Assembly: GCF_018736105.1 (NCBI RefSeq)
Contig: NZ_CP076135.1
Coordinates: forward strand, 4,338,001-4,402,000
Direction: 5' to 3'
Source: Bradyrhizobium sediminis
GTDB lineage: Bacteria; Pseudomonadota; Alphaproteobacteria; Rhizobiales; Xanthobacteraceae
DNA: 64,000 nt
Below are positions 49,423 to 59,585 of the stretch, piece by piece. Made by a program: the position numbers and the translations under genes. Under the pieces are notes generated by a model, which was not told the DNA's origin, ran no database searches, and saw nothing but the letters and a program-made list of their open reading frames with translations. Position 1 is the first letter of the stretch. Every line of letters begins with the position of its first letter.

Positions 49423-50745
49423 TCAGAAGCCCTCGCGAAGCCATCGTCCGACCTTTCCGAAATAACCGTCAGTCCCTGTCCTGAGCTGCCGCGTATGCCG
49501 CGGTTCGACATGTTCAAGGTGAGCGTATTGCGGATAGACCAGCAGGCCCGAAGGCACCGCGAACGACGCGCTCTTGGCCTCGTTGGGCAGCCGGCCGAAG
49601 CCGAGCGGACGGCCGATGCGCACCGGCCGGCCGAGGATCTGGGTCGCGAGTTCCGGAAGGCCGGTGAGCTGCGAAGCGCCGCCGCTCAAGACAACTCGCG
49701 CCCTCGGCTCTGCCGCAAAGGGGGAATCCGCGAGCCGGTCCCTGACCATTTCAAAAATCTCCTCGGCGCGGTGCCGGACGATGTTCGCGATCGTGGCTCG
49801 AGACACGATCTGCGGTGCATCCCGCTCGTTGTCGCCGGCCGCCGGCACGGACATCAACTCACGCGCGTCGGACCCGCCGGTCAGCACGGTGCCATATAAC
49901 GTCTTGATTCGCTCGGCATCCGCAATGCATGCCGAGAGGCCGCGCGCAAGATCCATGGTGATGTGTTGCCCGCCGACCGCAAATCCGCCGGCATGCACGA
50001 AGCGCCCGCCGGAATAGGTGGCGATGGTGGTGGTGCCGGCCCCCATTTCGACCACCGCGGCGCCGATATCGGCCTCGTCGTCGGTCAAGACCGAAAGGCC
50101 TGCGACATAAGGACTCGCCGCCATGGCTTCGACGTTGAGATGGCAGCGCTCGACCACCAGCATCAGGTTCTTGGCCACGGTCGCATCGGACGTGACCACG
50201 TTCATGTCGACGCCGAACTGCCGCGCCACCATGCCCCTGGGGTCGCGAATGCCCTTGACGCCGTCGAGGGCGTAATCGACCGGCAGCGCATGCAGCACGG
50301 TGCGGCCCTCGCCGGTGGCATGGCGCATGCCGGCGGAGGTGATGCGGCTGACGTCGGCCTGCGTGACCGCGCCGCCCTTGATGTCGGCCGCGGCTTCGAC
50401 CAGATGACCCTGCAGCCGGCCGCCCGAGACCGAGAGCAGCACCGACTCGACCCGGACCTTGGCCATGCGTTCGGCCAGCGCCACCGCCTGGCGCACCGCC
50501 TGCTCGCATTCGGCAAGATCGACCACCGCGGCGGCCTTGACGCCGCGCGACTGGATCTGGCTGTAGCCGATCAGCTCGACGGCATGGCTGCGGCCGCGCA
50601 GCGCCTCGTTCGGCGGGCACGGCTTCAACCGCGCGATCATGCAGGCGATCTTGCTGGTGCCGATATCGAGGGACGCCACCAGCGCGGTGCGCTTCTGCGG
50701 CATCGGGCGCGTCTTCGGGGTCTGATAGCGGTCAAGGCCGGTCAT
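49423..50745 (-). CDS. ftsA: cell division protein FtsA
   Basis: 440 residues, actin-like. The ATP site is ASLDIGTSKIACMIA (about 28-42), with VEMGAGTTTIATYSGG and VVLSGGASQLTGL further on; the C-terminal membrane helix GYFGKVGRWLREGF ends it. FtsA tethers FtsZ to the membrane. The ATG overlaps the ftsQ stop by four bases, so the two are translationally coupled. Confidence 0.95.
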   Translation of the reverse strand: MTGLDRYQTPKTRPMPQKRTALVASLDIGTSKIACMIARLKPCPPNEALRGRSHAVELIGYSQIQSRGVKAAAVVDLAECEQAVRQAVALAERMAKVRVESVLLSVSGGRLQGHLVEAAADIKGGAVTQADVSRITSAGMRHATGEGRTVLHALPVDYALDGVKGIRDPRGMVARQFGVDMNVVTSDATVAKNLMLVVERCHLNVEAMAASPYVAGLSVLTDDEADIGAAVVEMGAGTTTIATYSGGRFVHAGGFAVGGQHITMDLARGLSACIADAERIKTLYGTVLTGGSDARELMSVPAAGDNERDAPQIVSRATIANIVRHRAEEIFEMVRDRLADSPFAAEPRARVVLSGGASQLTGLPELATQILGRPVRIGRPLGFGRLPNEAKSASFAVPSGLLVYPQYAHLEHVEPRHTRQLRTGTDGYFGKVGRWLREGF

Positions 50746-51725
50746 GCGTCACCGGCCTTCTTCTTCGACTTCTTGTCCTTGAACAGCTCCTCGCGGGCCT
50801 TGGCCGCGTCTTCCGACAGCTGCACCGTCAGCCGGTCAGGCAGGCGCATGTCGACGGCGACGATGTCGCGCGAGAACAGCCGTTCTTCCTTGTCGAGTTT
50901 CGACAGCGCCGCCAGCGCATTGCCGACGTTGTTTTCCGGCAGGCGGATATCGAGACCGTCCCTGAGACGCAGGTTCCAGCGCCGCTCGCCGACGAAGATC
51001 GCGGCCTTGGTGAGGTTCCTCACCTGCGGATAGCGCGCCAGCAGCGCCAGGAAATCGCGCGCATGGGTTTCGGCGCCCTTGCCGACCACCAGCGGCAGCG
51101 AGATGAAGCGCCGCGACAGATAGGGCTCGAGCACCGCGCCGTCGTCGGAAATCACCGCCAGCCGGCCGTCATGCTGCCACAGCGCGAACGCCGAGCGTTC
51201 GACGATGTCGATCTGGAGCCGGCCGGGATAGAGCTTCAGCACCGTGGCTTCGGCGATCCAGGGATTGGCTTTCAGCTTGTCGCGCACGGTGGCGGCGTCG
51301 AGAAACAGCAGCGACGAGCGGCCGTTGACGCCGCCGATCCCGAGCACCTCGTCCTGGGTCAGCTGCTTGCGACCGTTGATGGCGACCGTGGTGATGCGAA
51401 AGCCGGCGGAATTGGCGATCGCATTGCGGGTGTCGCTCAGCGCCGCGGTGAACGCTTCGAGATGCCCGCCCTTGACGACGCCGAGTCCGGCGCTGCCGAG
51501 CAGCAGCAGCACGGTGGCGGCAAGGCCGGCGCGGCGCGGCAGATGCTGCTCGATAAATCCGATCAGGCGGGGCGGCGGCTGGCGTTCGAGGTGCGGCCTG
51601 GCCTTTGCCCGCGGCAGGCCCAGCCGCTCGCGCAGCAGCACGACCGCGCCAATGGCGGCCGCTTTCAGGTCAGCTTGGGGCCCCAGCGATCTCAGCGATC
51701 GGGCGAGGCGTCCTGCACCATCCAT
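50742..51725 (-). CDS. ftsQ: cell division protein FtsQ
   Basis: 327 residues. Cytosolic N-terminus, one membrane helix (about 66-85, GLAATVLLLLGSAGLGVV), then POTRA (about 92-165, FRITTVAINGRKQLTQDEVLG) and the beta domain with ALWQHDGRLAVISDDGAVL. FtsQ links FtsA and FtsBL. The basic C-terminal tail KDKKSKKKAGDA is distinctive. Upstream 355 bases hold no clear gene. Confidence 0.9.
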   Translation of the reverse strand: MDGAGRLARSLRSLGPQADLKAAAIGAVVLLRERLGLPRAKARPHLERQPPPRLIGFIEQHLPRRAGLAATVLLLLGSAGLGVVKGGHLEAFTAALSDTRNAIANSAGFRITTVAINGRKQLTQDEVLGIGGVNGRSSLLFLDAATVRDKLKANPWIAEATVLKLYPGRLQIDIVERSAFALWQHDGRLAVISDDGAVLEPYLSRRFISLPLVVGKGAETHARDFLALLARYPQVRNLTKAAIFVGERRWNLRLRDGLDIRLPENNVGNALAALSKLDKEERLFSRDIVAVDMRLPDRLTVQLSEDAAKAREELFKDKKSKKKAGDA

Positions 51726-52080
51726 TGCACGAGCTCGTCAAATGTTATCCCCGCAAACGCTTGCGAGATCTGGCACAAATGACGTCTCGGACATGCCGGG
51801 CTGGGGTACTGGCCTCAAGGCAGCAGAGGCCACTTTTCCCTCGATGCGGTCGTCGAAGCGGAAATCCGCAACAGCTCACGCCCCGGCAGCCAAGCGCCAC
51901 ATGCGCCGCCAGCGTTAACCTTCGGACTTCCTGGTAAACAAAGGGTAAACCGGGTGCAGGCTGGAGCCGTTTTGGTCCGCCTTCTCCGTACTTTGCCCGG
52001 CAATCGTAACATTTTTATCAATGGAACTATTCAAGCCAGCCCGGCGCCCGGGCGCGCCCGAGGCGACCGCGCGGAGCCGG
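51726..52080. other. gap between ddl and ftsQ, no gene seen
   Basis: 355 bases in an otherwise tight cluster. A 68-codon open frame on the minus strand (51815-52021) lacks a Shine-Dalgarno site and family likeness. The AT-rich stretch near 52003-52035 and the paired GTTTACC copies near 51940 may be promoter elements for ftsQA, but no confident -35/-10 pair can be named. Confidence 0.4.
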
Positions 52081-53067
52081 CTACTTTTGCGTGTGCCGTG
52101 TCGCCAGAACGATCTGATCGTGCAAGAAATCGGCAAACCCGATGCCCTGGGCCTTGAGCGCCTTCGGATAGAGCGAAGCCTTGGTCAGCCCCGGCAGGGT
52201 GTTGGTTTCGAGGAAGACCGGTCCCCTCTCCGAGATGATGAAGTCCGACCGGGAGTAGCCGCTGCATGAAAGTGCTTTATGGGCTTTCAGCGCCTCGTCC
52301 ATGATTTGCCTGGTGATTTCGGGCGTGAAGCGCCCGGGGCAGATCTCCTGGGTCGATTTGAGCAGGTATTTGGCAGTGTAGTCGAAGCCGCCCTCGGCCG
52401 GAACGATCTCGATCGGCGGCAGTGAGAACACCGAACCGTCGGACTGTTCCAGCACGCCGCAGGTCGCCTCCACGCCCGAGACGAACGGCTCGATCAGATA
52501 ATCTTCGGTCCTGGCGGCGTTGCGGACGGCGGCGAGATCCTGCTTCGCGTTGACGAAGATCAGCCCATAGCTCGAGCCGTCGCGCGCCGGCTTGGCAATC
52601 AGCTTGCCGTATTCGGCAAACGCCGCGTCGATATCTGCCAGGGCAATGCCGGCCGGCGCCTTCACCCCCGCGATCGCGGCGAAGCGCTTGGCCGCCACCT
52701 TGTCGAAGGCCAGATGCGACGACGCCGAGCCGGAGCCGGTGAACGGGATGCCGCGCATCTCGCACATCGCCTGAAGCTCGCCGTTCTCCGCCCTGCCGCC
52801 GTGCAGGCCGAGCACCAGCACGCGGCCCTCCGCCTTCGCCTTGTCGAGCGCCTGTTCGAGCCCGACGCCACGGTTTCCGGGCTTGAAATCATCCTCGAAC
52901 GGCCGCGCATGGCCAAGCAGCGCCTCGGAGCGGACGTCATGCACGGTGTCGTCGACATCCCAGAACCACAGGTCGGCTTCAGGCAAGGCCTGATGCAGCG
53001 CCTGGGCGGAAGCGACCGAAACCAGGCGCTCCTTGTTGGTGCCGCCGAAAAGGATGGTAGCCCGCAT
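52081..53067 (-). CDS. ddl: D-alanine--D-alanine ligase
   Basis: 328 residues, ATP-grasp. GGTNKERLVS (8-17) replaces the more common GGTSxEREVS, and the glycine loop is LHGGRAENG instead of HGxxGEDG. Otherwise SYGLIFV of the omega loop, YLIEPFVSGVEATCGVL, LPPIEIVPAEGGFDYTAKYL and ETNTLPGLTKASLYP are typical ligase segments. It joins two D-alanines for the MurF step. The gene begins in the last codons of murB (one-base overlap). It sits at the usual ddlB place between murB and ftsQ. Confidence 0.85.
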   Translation of the reverse strand: MRATILFGGTNKERLVSVASAQALHQALPEADLWFWDVDDTVHDVRSEALLGHARPFEDDFKPGNRGVGLEQALDKAKAEGRVLVLGLHGGRAENGELQAMCEMRGIPFTGSGSASSHLAFDKVAAKRFAAIAGVKAPAGIALADIDAAFAEYGKLIAKPARDGSSYGLIFVNAKQDLAAVRNAARTEDYLIEPFVSGVEATCGVLEQSDGSVFSLPPIEIVPAEGGFDYTAKYLLKSTQEICPGRFTPEITRQIMDEALKAHKALSCSGYSRSDFIISERGPVFLETNTLPGLTKASLYPKALKAQGIGFADFLHDQIVLATRHTQK

Positions 53068-53993
53068 CAGTTTTGCTCGATTCCGATCCGCTTGATTTCC
53101 CAGTGTAGCTCAATTCCTGAATTTTCCTTCACCCGGGCGCGGACCGTCTCACCGAGGGTCTCGATATCGTGGCCGGTGGCGGCGCCGGTGTTGATCAGGA
53201 AATTGCAGTGCATCTCCGATACCTGCGCGCCGCCGACGCGCAGGCCGCGGCAACCGGCGGCGTCGATCAGCTTCCAGGCGCTGTTGCCGGGCGGATTCTG
53301 GAAGGTCGATCCGCCGGTCTTTTCGCGGATCGGCTGCGCGGTTTCGCGGTGGTTCTGCACCTCGTTCATCCGGGCGCGGATCGCTTCCGGCGCGGCGATG
53401 GTGCCGCGAAAGCGCGCCGAGGTGAAGATGATGGAGGGATCGACGCCGCTGCCCCGGTAGACGAATTTCATGTCGGCATTGCTGAAGGTATGCTTGGTGC
53501 CGTCGCGGCCGATGCCGGTGGCCTCGATCAACACGTCCCTGGTCTCGCTGCCGTTGGCGCCGCCGTTCATCCGCAGCGCGCCGCCGATGGTGCCGGGAAT
53601 GCCGAAGTAGAATTCCAGCCCGCTGATATTGGCCGCCGCCGCTGTCTCGGCCACGCGCTTGTCGAGCGCGGCGGCGCCGGCGCTGACGATGTCGCCTTCG
53701 GCGCGGACGTCGCCGAAACCGCGCGGCGACAACCGGATCACCACACCCGGAATGCCGCCATCGCGCACGATCAGATTGGAGCCGACGCCGACGACGATGA
53801 CCGGAAGCTCGCGCGGCAGATGCTTCAGGAAATAGGCCAGATCGTCTTCATCCATTGGGGTGAACAGCACCTGCGCCGGGCCGCCGACCCGAAACCAGGT
53901 CAGCTCGGCCAGCGACTGGTTCGCCAACAGCCGTCCGCGCAAACCAGGCATCGCGGCTTTGAGTTCGGGCGTGATGTCGGGAAAGTCCGTCAC
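53067..53993 (-). CDS. murB: UDP-N-acetylenolpyruvoylglucosamine reductase
   Basis: 308 residues from a GTG at 53993 that overlaps the murC stop (GTGA); the longer open frame upstream lies in murC and is a shadow. FAD-binding [21 protein letters not shown] and [19 protein letters not shown] are present; TFQNPPG with [12 protein letters not shown] carries the catalytic region of type I MurB. It reduces UDP-GlcNAc-enolpyruvate to UDP-MurNAc. Confidence 0.9.
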   Translation of the reverse strand: MTDFPDITPELKAAMPGLRGRLLANQSLAELTWFRVGGPAQVLFTPMDEDDLAYFLKHLPRELPVIVVGVGSNLIVRDGGIPGVVIRLSPRGFGDVRAEGDIVSAGAAALDKRVAETAAAANISGLEFYFGIPGTIGGALRMNGGANGSETRDVLIEATGIGRDGTKHTFSNADMKFVYRGSGVDPSIIFTSARFRGTIAAPEAIRARMNEVQNHRETAQPIREKTGGSTFQNPPGNSAWKLIDAAGCRGLRVGGAQVSEMHCNFLINTGAATGHDIETLGETVRARVKENSGIELHWEIKRIGIEQN

Positions 53994-55399
53994 CTCTGGC
54001 CCAAGGCCTTCAATTCGCCGGGCAGCGCGTAGGCCCATTGCGTGATGTTGCCGGCGCCGAGGCAGACCACGAGATCGCCGCTCTTCGCCACCCCGGCAAC
54101 GATGCCGGCGAGATCGGCCGCATTCTGCAGCGGAATCACTTCGCGGTGGCCATGCGCGCGCAGGCCGAGCACGAAGTGATCGCGGTCGATGCCCGCAATC
54201 GGCGCCTCGCCCGCCGGATAGACCTCGGCGACCACGACGGTGTCGGCATCGTTGAAGCAGGTGCAGAATTCCTCGAACAGCGACTGCAGCCGGGTGAAGC
54301 GATGCGGCTGCACCACGGCGACGATCTTGCCCACGGTGGATTCCCGCGCCGCCTTCAGCACCGCCGCGATCTCGACCGGGTGATGGCCGTAATCGTCGAT
54401 GATGGTGACGCCGTTCCACTCGCCGGTCCTGGTGAAGCGCCGCTTGACGCCGCCGAAGCCGGCGAGCGCCTTGCGGATGGTGTCATCGGCCAGTCCGAGT
54501 TCGTGCGCCACCGCAATCGCCGAGGTGGCGTTGAGCGCATTGTGCCTTCCGGGCATCGGCAGCACGAGGTCGGCGATCTCGTGCGAGGTGCCGGCCTTGC
54601 GATCGCGGAATGCGACCTTGAATTTCGAGCCGCCGCCCATTGGAGCAAGATCGACCAGCCGCGCATCGGCCTGCGGATTCTCGCCATAGGTGATGATGCG
54701 GCGGTCCTCGATCTTGCCGACCAGGGTCTGCACCACCGGATGGTCGATGCACATCACGGCAAAGCCGTAGAACGGCACGTTCTCGACGAAATTGCGGAAC
54801 GCCTCCTGCACGGCATCGAAGGTCTTGAAGTGATCGAGATGCTCGGGGTCGACATTGGTGACGATAGCGACGTCGGCCGGCAGCTTGAGGAAAGTGCCGT
54901 CGCTCTCATCGGCCTCCACCACCATCCAATCGCCGGCCCCGAGCCGGGCGTTGGTGCCGTAGGCGTTGATGATGCCGCCATTGATCACGGTCGGATCGAG
55001 ATCGCCGGCATCGAGCAGGGCTGCGACCATCGAGGTCGTGGTGGTCTTGCCATGGGTGCCCGCGATAGCGACGCAGCTCTTCAGCCGCATCAGCTCGGCG
55101 AGCATTTCGGCGCGCCGCACCACCGGGATGCGCTGCGCGCGGGCCGCCATCAGTTCGGGATTGTCGCGCTTGATCGCGGTCGAGACCACCAGCACATCGG
55201 CGCCGGCGACGTTCTCGGCCTTGTGGCCGACGGTGACCTTGATGCCCTTGTCGCGCAGCCGGTTGACGTTGGCGCCTTCGGAAGCGTCGGAACCCTGCAC
55301 GGTGTAGCCGAGATTGCACAAGACCTCGGCGATGCCGCTCATGCCGATGCCGCCGATCCCGACGAAGTGGATGGGTCCGATCTCGCGCGGCAGTCTCAT
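53990..55399 (-). CDS. murC: UDP-N-acetylmuramate--L-alanine ligase
   Basis: 469 residues from the ATG at 55399. [13 protein letters not shown] (12-24) is the MurC-specific UDP-binding loop, ATP loop [10 protein letters not shown] (114-123), and DDYGHHP near 340. It adds L-alanine to UDP-MurNAc. The coding sequence overlaps murB by four bases and follows murG by 78 bases. The longer frame to 55450 has no support. Confidence 0.95.
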   Translation of the reverse strand: MRLPREIGPIHFVGIGGIGMSGIAEVLCNLGYTVQGSDASEGANVNRLRDKGIKVTVGHKAENVAGADVLVVSTAIKRDNPELMAARAQRIPVVRRAEMLAELMRLKSCVAIAGTHGKTTTTSMVAALLDAGDLDPTVINGGIINAYGTNARLGAGDWMVVEADESDGTFLKLPADVAIVTNVDPEHLDHFKTFDAVQEAFRNFVENVPFYGFAVMCIDHPVVQTLVGKIEDRRIITYGENPQADARLVDLAPMGGGSKFKVAFRDRKAGTSHEIADLVLPMPGRHNALNATSAIAVAHELGLADDTIRKALAGFGGVKRRFTRTGEWNGVTIIDDYGHHPVEIAAVLKAARESTVGKIVAVVQPHRFTRLQSLFEEFCTCFNDADTVVVAEVYPAGEAPIAGIDRDHFVLGLRAHGHREVIPLQNAADLAGIVAGVAKSGDLVVCLGAGNITQWAYALPGELKALGQR

Positions 55400-55477
55400 G
55401 AGGTTGTCCCTGTCATTGAGCCTACTGGATGCCTTGCTTCGGCACGGCATGACAAGGGCAATTTTGCCCGCAATCGC

Positions 55478-56581
55478 CTAGATTCCGGCGACTTTCTCGA
55501 CCAGATCGGCCAGCCGCTCGGCGGCGTCCAGCCGGCCCACGGTGCGGGCGGCCGCCGCCATCGCGGTCAGCCGTTCCGGTTCGGCGGCCAGCGCGGAGAT
55601 CTCGGCGGCCAGCCGGTCGGGCGTGAAATCCGTTTGCGGAATCCGGAGCGCGCCACCCACCTGCACCAGCACGCCGGCATTGGCGAACTGATCCTGATCG
55701 ATCGAGCCGGGCAGCGGCACCAGGATCGACGGCCGGCCGATGGCGCCGAGTTCGGCCACCGTGCCGGCGCCGGAACGCGAGATCACCAGATGGTTCGATG
55801 CCAGCCGCGCCGGCAGATCGGTGAAGAACGGCGCCAGCTCGGCTGATAAATTGAGCCGGTCATAGACCGCGCGCACCCGCGCCATGTCCTCTTCGCGCAC
55901 CTGCTGGGTGAGGATCAGCCGGTTCCACAGCGCCGGCTCCAGCCGCTCGATCGCCGGCGGCACGATGTCCGCCATCACCCGCGCGCCCTGGCTGCCGCCG
56001 ACCACCAGCAGGCGCAGTGGGCCGGTTGCTTCGGGGGAAGCATATTTCACCGCGGCCGCCGCCAGAACCGCCGGACGCATCGGCGTGCCGACCGTGGTGG
56101 TCTTGCCCGAAAGCTGCGGATCGCGATCGAGCACGCCGGGCAGCGAGGTCGCAATCGCGCTGACGCGACTCGACAGAAAGCGGTTGGCGCGGCCGAGCAC
56201 CGCATTGGCGTCGTGGATGATGCCGGGCACGCCGAACAGCCGCGCCGCGAGCAGCGGTGGCAATGTCGGATAGCCGCCGAAACCGACCACGGCTTTGGGC
56301 TTCAGCTTGCGCATCAGGTTGAGCGACACCACAGTGCCGGCGGCGAGCAGTACAACCGTCCGGGCCAGCGACCAGGGCGAGCGGCCGCGCAGGGTCTCGC
56401 TCGGCACCACGTCGATAATGTCCCTGGTGAACAGGCCGCTGTAGCGCAGCGCGCGGGAATCGGTGGCGAGGCGCACGCGATAGCCGCGCCGGATCAATTC
56501 GACGCCCAGCGCCTCGGCGGGAAACAGATGGCCGCCGGTGCCGCCCGCGGCCAGCAGAATCAGGGGCGAAGAGTTGTCCAT
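55478..56581 (-). CDS. murG: undecaprenyldiphospho-muramoylpentapeptide beta-N-acetylglucosaminyltransferase
   Basis: 367 residues, GT28. LAAGGTGGHLFPAEAL (10-25) and VVGGSQGARVMADI hold the G-loops, and SRSGAGTVAELGAIGRPSILVPLP is the donor-site motif. MurG turns lipid I into lipid II at the inner membrane face. A family C repeat lies directly upstream, between it and ftsW. Confidence 0.95.
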   Translation of the reverse strand: MDNSSPLILLAAGGTGGHLFPAEALGVELIRRGYRVRLATDSRALRYSGLFTRDIIDVVPSETLRGRSPWSLARTVVLLAAGTVVSLNLMRKLKPKAVVGFGGYPTLPPLLAARLFGVPGIIHDANAVLGRANRFLSSRVSAIATSLPGVLDRDPQLSGKTTTVGTPMRPAVLAAAAVKYASPEATGPLRLLVVGGSQGARVMADIVPPAIERLEPALWNRLILTQQVREEDMARVRAVYDRLNLSAELAPFFTDLPARLASNHLVISRSGAGTVAELGAIGRPSILVPLPGSIDQDQFANAGVLVQVGGALRIPQTDFTPDRLAAEISALAAEPERLTAMAAAARTVGRLDAAERLADLVEKVAGI

Positions 56582-56598
56582 GAGATAGCCCAGTACTT

Positions 56599-56733
56599 GG
56601 AATCACAAATCGGTGTTGCTGCCCATCCTTCGAGACGGCCACTTCGTGGCCTCCTCAGGATGAGGTTTAACCTGCTGAAACACAACAACCTCATGCTGAG
56701 GAGCGAGCAACGCGAGCGTCTCGAAGCATGGGC
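56599..56733. repeat. palindromic intergenic repeat, family C (copy 3)
   Basis: Core 56621-56733 begins GCCCATCCTTCGAGACG and ends CGTCTCGAAGCATGGGC; hairpin GGCCACTTCGTGGCC inside. About 90% like copy 1, including the left flank GGAATC-N2-AAATCGGT. It fills most of the 205-base gap between ftsW and murG. Confidence 0.8.
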
Positions 56734-56786
56734 CGCAAGCGGCTCACCAAGCTCACATAGTCAGTACTAGCGCGCGGCGTTGGTCA

Positions 56787-57938
56787 TCAAGCGTAGTTGG
56801 GCGCGGCGTTGGCGTTGCCGATCGATTCCATCTCGGTGCGCGGCCGGTGCCGGGTCAGCGCCAGCATCATGCCGACGCCGTAAGCCAGCGAGATGATCGA
56901 CGAGCCGCCATAGGAAATGAACGGCAGCGTCATGCCCTTGGCCGGGATCAGCTGCAAATTGACCGACATGTTGATGGCGGCCTGCACCCCGAACAGGATC
57001 GCCAGGCCGGAGGCTGCGAACCGCGAGAAAATGTCCTCGGTGGCATAGGCGCGCGTCAGCGTGCGGATCACGACGAAGGCGAACAGCGCCAGCAGCGCCA
57101 GGCAAAGGATGATGCCGAATTCCTCCGCCGCCACCGCAAACACGAAATCGGTGTGGCTGTCCGGCAGGCTGCGTTTGGCGATGCCCTCGCCCGGCCCGAG
57201 CCCGAACCAGCCGCCGTTGGAGAAGGCTTCCATCGCGGTATCGACCTGGAAGGTGTCGCCCGAGGCCGGATTCATGAAGCGCTTGATGCGGCCGGCGACG
57301 TGCGGCACGAACAGATAGGCGCCGAACAGCCCGGCGCTTGCGACGCCCGCCAGTCCCAGCACCCAGATCATCCGCATGCCCGCGATGAAGAACAGCGCAC
57401 CCCACACCATCAGGATCAGCATGGTCTGGCCGAAATCGGGTTCCATCACCAACAGCGCCACCAGCGTCAGCAGCAGCGCCATCGCCATCGAGGTGGCCGG
57501 CATCTCCGGCCGCCGCGCCGATTCCGCAAACAGCCACGCCGCCAGCACCACGAAGGCGGGCTTGGCGGATTCGGACGCCTGGATGTTGACGCCGATCAGG
57601 GTGATCCAGCGCCGCGATCCCTTGACCTCCGGCCCTATCAAGAGCGTCGCCACGATCAGCACCACGGAGACCGTGAACACGATCAGCGCGGCGCGCCGGA
57701 TCTGCCGCGGCGACAGGAAGGAGACGCCGATCAACACGATGAAGGACGGCAGCAGAAACAGCACGTGGCGGTTGAAGAAGTGGAACGGATCGAGCCCGAT
57801 CCTTGTCGCCACCGGCGGACTGGCCGCCAGCGACAGGATCACGCCGCCCAGTATCAACGCGATGATCGCCGCCAGCAGCAGGCGGTCGACGGTCCACCAC
57901 CATTCGCTGAGGGGGGTGCGTTCTTCACGGGAGATCAT
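56787..57938 (-). CDS. ftsW: lipid II polymerase/flippase FtsW
   Basis: 383 residues from the ATG at 57938 (GGGGAC just upstream). Ten membrane helices of the SEDS family; RRWITLIGVNIQASESAKPAFVV is the signature around the catalytic region, and the last loops hold MSVNLQLIPAKGMTLPFISYGGSS. FtsW polymerises septal glycan with FtsI. The TTG at 57950 is not adopted. It is separated from murD and murG by palindromic repeats. Confidence 0.95.
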   Translation of the reverse strand: MISREERTPLSEWWWTVDRLLLAAIIALILGGVILSLAASPPVATRIGLDPFHFFNRHVLFLLPSFIVLIGVSFLSPRQIRRAALIVFTVSVVLIVATLLIGPEVKGSRRWITLIGVNIQASESAKPAFVVLAAWLFAESARRPEMPATSMAMALLLTLVALLVMEPDFGQTMLILMVWGALFFIAGMRMIWVLGLAGVASAGLFGAYLFVPHVAGRIKRFMNPASGDTFQVDTAMEAFSNGGWFGLGPGEGIAKRSLPDSHTDFVFAVAAEEFGIILCLALLALFAFVVIRTLTRAYATEDIFSRFAASGLAILFGVQAAINMSVNLQLIPAKGMTLPFISYGGSSIISLAYGVGMMLALTRHRPRTEMESIGNANAAPNYA

Positions 57939-58051
57939 GGGCGTCCCCAAAAGGCAGAGGTAACGCCCATTGGTGGCCGAGGATGGTTTCCAAGGGGTTA
58001 ATGGGACGGGTCAACTTTTGAGATTGGGCACGAGAGCTGCACCACAAAAAA

Positions 58052-58153
58052 GTCGTCATCCCCGCGAAAGCGGGGATCCAGTACGCCGCGGCCCATCGCT
58101 TCTATCATTGGCGCCTCTGGAATACTGGGTCACCCGCTTTCGCGGGCGACGAC
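58052..58153. repeat. palindromic element, family B (copy 2)
   Basis: 102 bp from GTCGTCATCCCCGCG to CGCGGGCGACGAC, with hairpins CCCCGC-GAAA-GCGGGG and ACCCGC-TTTC-GCGGGC. It shares CCAGTACGCCGCGG and CTCTGGAATACTGGGTCACC with copy 1 and occupies the gap between murD and ftsW. Confidence 0.8.
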
Positions 58154-58180
58154 AGTTGTAGGCGACGCGGCCGTCAGCCC

Positions 58181-59581
58181 TCACACCACCGGCTTGACGC
58201 CCGGCAGCGCGGTGACGAGGTCGCGGAAGGCCGCGCCGCGGATTTCGAAATTGCGGTACTGGTCGAACGACGCGCAGGCCGGCGACAGCAGCACCACGGG
58301 ATCGGCCAGCCCCGAGGCTTCGGCGTCGCGGGCGGCGTTGGCGACCGCGACATCCAGCGTCTCGCTGATCTCATGCGGCACCCGGTCGCCCAGCGTGCCG
58401 GCAAACTCCTGTGCGGCTTCGCCGATCAGATAGGCCTTGCGGATGCGCGGGAAGAATTCGGCGAGGCCCGTGATGCCGCCGAGTTTTGGTTTGCCGCCGG
58501 CGATCCAGAAGATATCGGCGAACGACGACAGCGCATGCGCCGCGGCGTCCGCATTGGTGCCCTTGGAGTCGTTGACGAACAGCACCTTGCCGCGGCGGCC
58601 GACCTGCTCCATGCGATGCGCGAGGCCGGGAAAACTGCGCAGGCCGTTCTGCAGCACCTCGGTGGAGACGCCGAGCGCCAGCGCGCAGGCTGCGGCGCAG
58701 GCGGCATTCTGCGCGTTGTGCAGGCCGCGCAGCGAGCCGATGCCGCCGATCCGCGCGATCTCGCTGCGGGCGCCGCCGGCAGCGCGCAGGATGGTTTCAC
58801 GCTCGACATAGATGCCGTCGGCCAGCGGATTTTTCACGGAGATGCGAACCACGCGCTTGCCGGACTGTTCGATGCGGTCGGCAGTATTGCGGCTCCAGCC
58901 GTCGTCGACGCCGACGATCGCGGTGCCCTGCGGCTGCACGCCGGCGACCAGGCGCTCCTTCACGGCGGCGTAATGCTCGACCGTGCCATGGCGGTCGATG
59001 TGATCTTCGCTGACATTGAGCAGGATGCCGACGCTAGGGTCGAGCGACGGACACAGGTCGATCTGGTACGACGACATCTCGATGACATGGACCCGCCCCA
59101 TGCGCGGCGGCTCCAGCGACAGGATGGCGGTACCGATATTGCCGCCCATCTGGGTGTCGTAACCCGCCACCCGCATCAGGTGCGCGATCAGCGCTGTAGT
59201 GGTCGATTTGCCGTTGGTGCCGGTGATGGCGACGAACGGCGCATCCGGCGCGTGCCGCCGCCGCTCGCGGCAGAACAATTCGATATCGCCGATCACCTCG
59301 ACGCCGGCCTCGCGCGCCGCCAGCACCGACCAGTGCGGCGCCGGATGGGTCAGCGGCGCGCCGGGCGTCAGCACCAGGGCCGCGAAATTCGCCCACGACA
59401 CTTTGCGCAGATCCGCTGTCATGAAACCGGCTTGCGCGGCCTTGGCGACATTGTCGGCACTGTCATCGCCGGCGATCACCTCCGCCCCGCCCGCCTTCAG
59501 CGCGTGACAGCTCGCAAGGCCCGATCCGCCGAGGCCGAACACCGCGACCGTCTTGCCCGCGAAGGAGGTGACGGGAATCAA
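58181..59581 (-). CDS. murD: UDP-N-acetylmuramoyl-L-alanine--D-glutamate ligase
   Basis: 466 residues. [14 protein letters not shown] (13-26) binds the nucleotide, the P-loop is GTNGKSTTT (121-129), and [20 protein letters not shown] is the MurD-specific stretch; [18 protein letters not shown] is the C-terminal motif. It adds D-glutamate. The stop of mraY lies four bases upstream of it on the same strand. Confidence 0.95.
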   Translation of the reverse strand: MIPVTSFAGKTVAVFGLGGSGLASCHALKAGGAEVIAGDDSADNVAKAAQAGFMTADLRKVSWANFAALVLTPGAPLTHPAPHWSVLAAREAGVEVIGDIELFCRERRRHAPDAPFVAITGTNGKSTTTALIAHLMRVAGYDTQMGGNIGTAILSLEPPRMGRVHVIEMSSYQIDLCPSLDPSVGILLNVSEDHIDRHGTVEHYAAVKERLVAGVQPQGTAIVGVDDGWSRNTADRIEQSGKRVVRISVKNPLADGIYVERETILRAAGGARSEIARIGGIGSLRGLHNAQNAACAAACALALGVSTEVLQNGLRSFPGLAHRMEQVGRRGKVLFVNDSKGTNADAAAHALSSFADIFWIAGGKPKLGGITGLAEFFPRIRKAYLIGEAAQEFAGTLGDRVPHEISETLDVAVANAARDAEASGLADPVVLLSPACASFDQYRNFEIRGAAFRDLVTALPGVKPVV

Positions 59582-59585
59582 TTGA

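Noticed and set aside
47563..49899. 778-codon open frame opposite ftsZ and ftsA
   Set aside because: ftsZ and ftsA on the minus strand have strong motifs; this frame is Arg/Gly/Asp-rich and spans two genes.
53994..54419. N-terminal extension of murB into murC
   Set aside because: Arg-rich residues without homology; the GTG at 53993 overlaps the murC stop as in other dcw clusters.
54038..55846. 602-codon open frame on the plus strand opposite murC and murG
   Set aside because: Shadow of real dcw genes and without a start signal.
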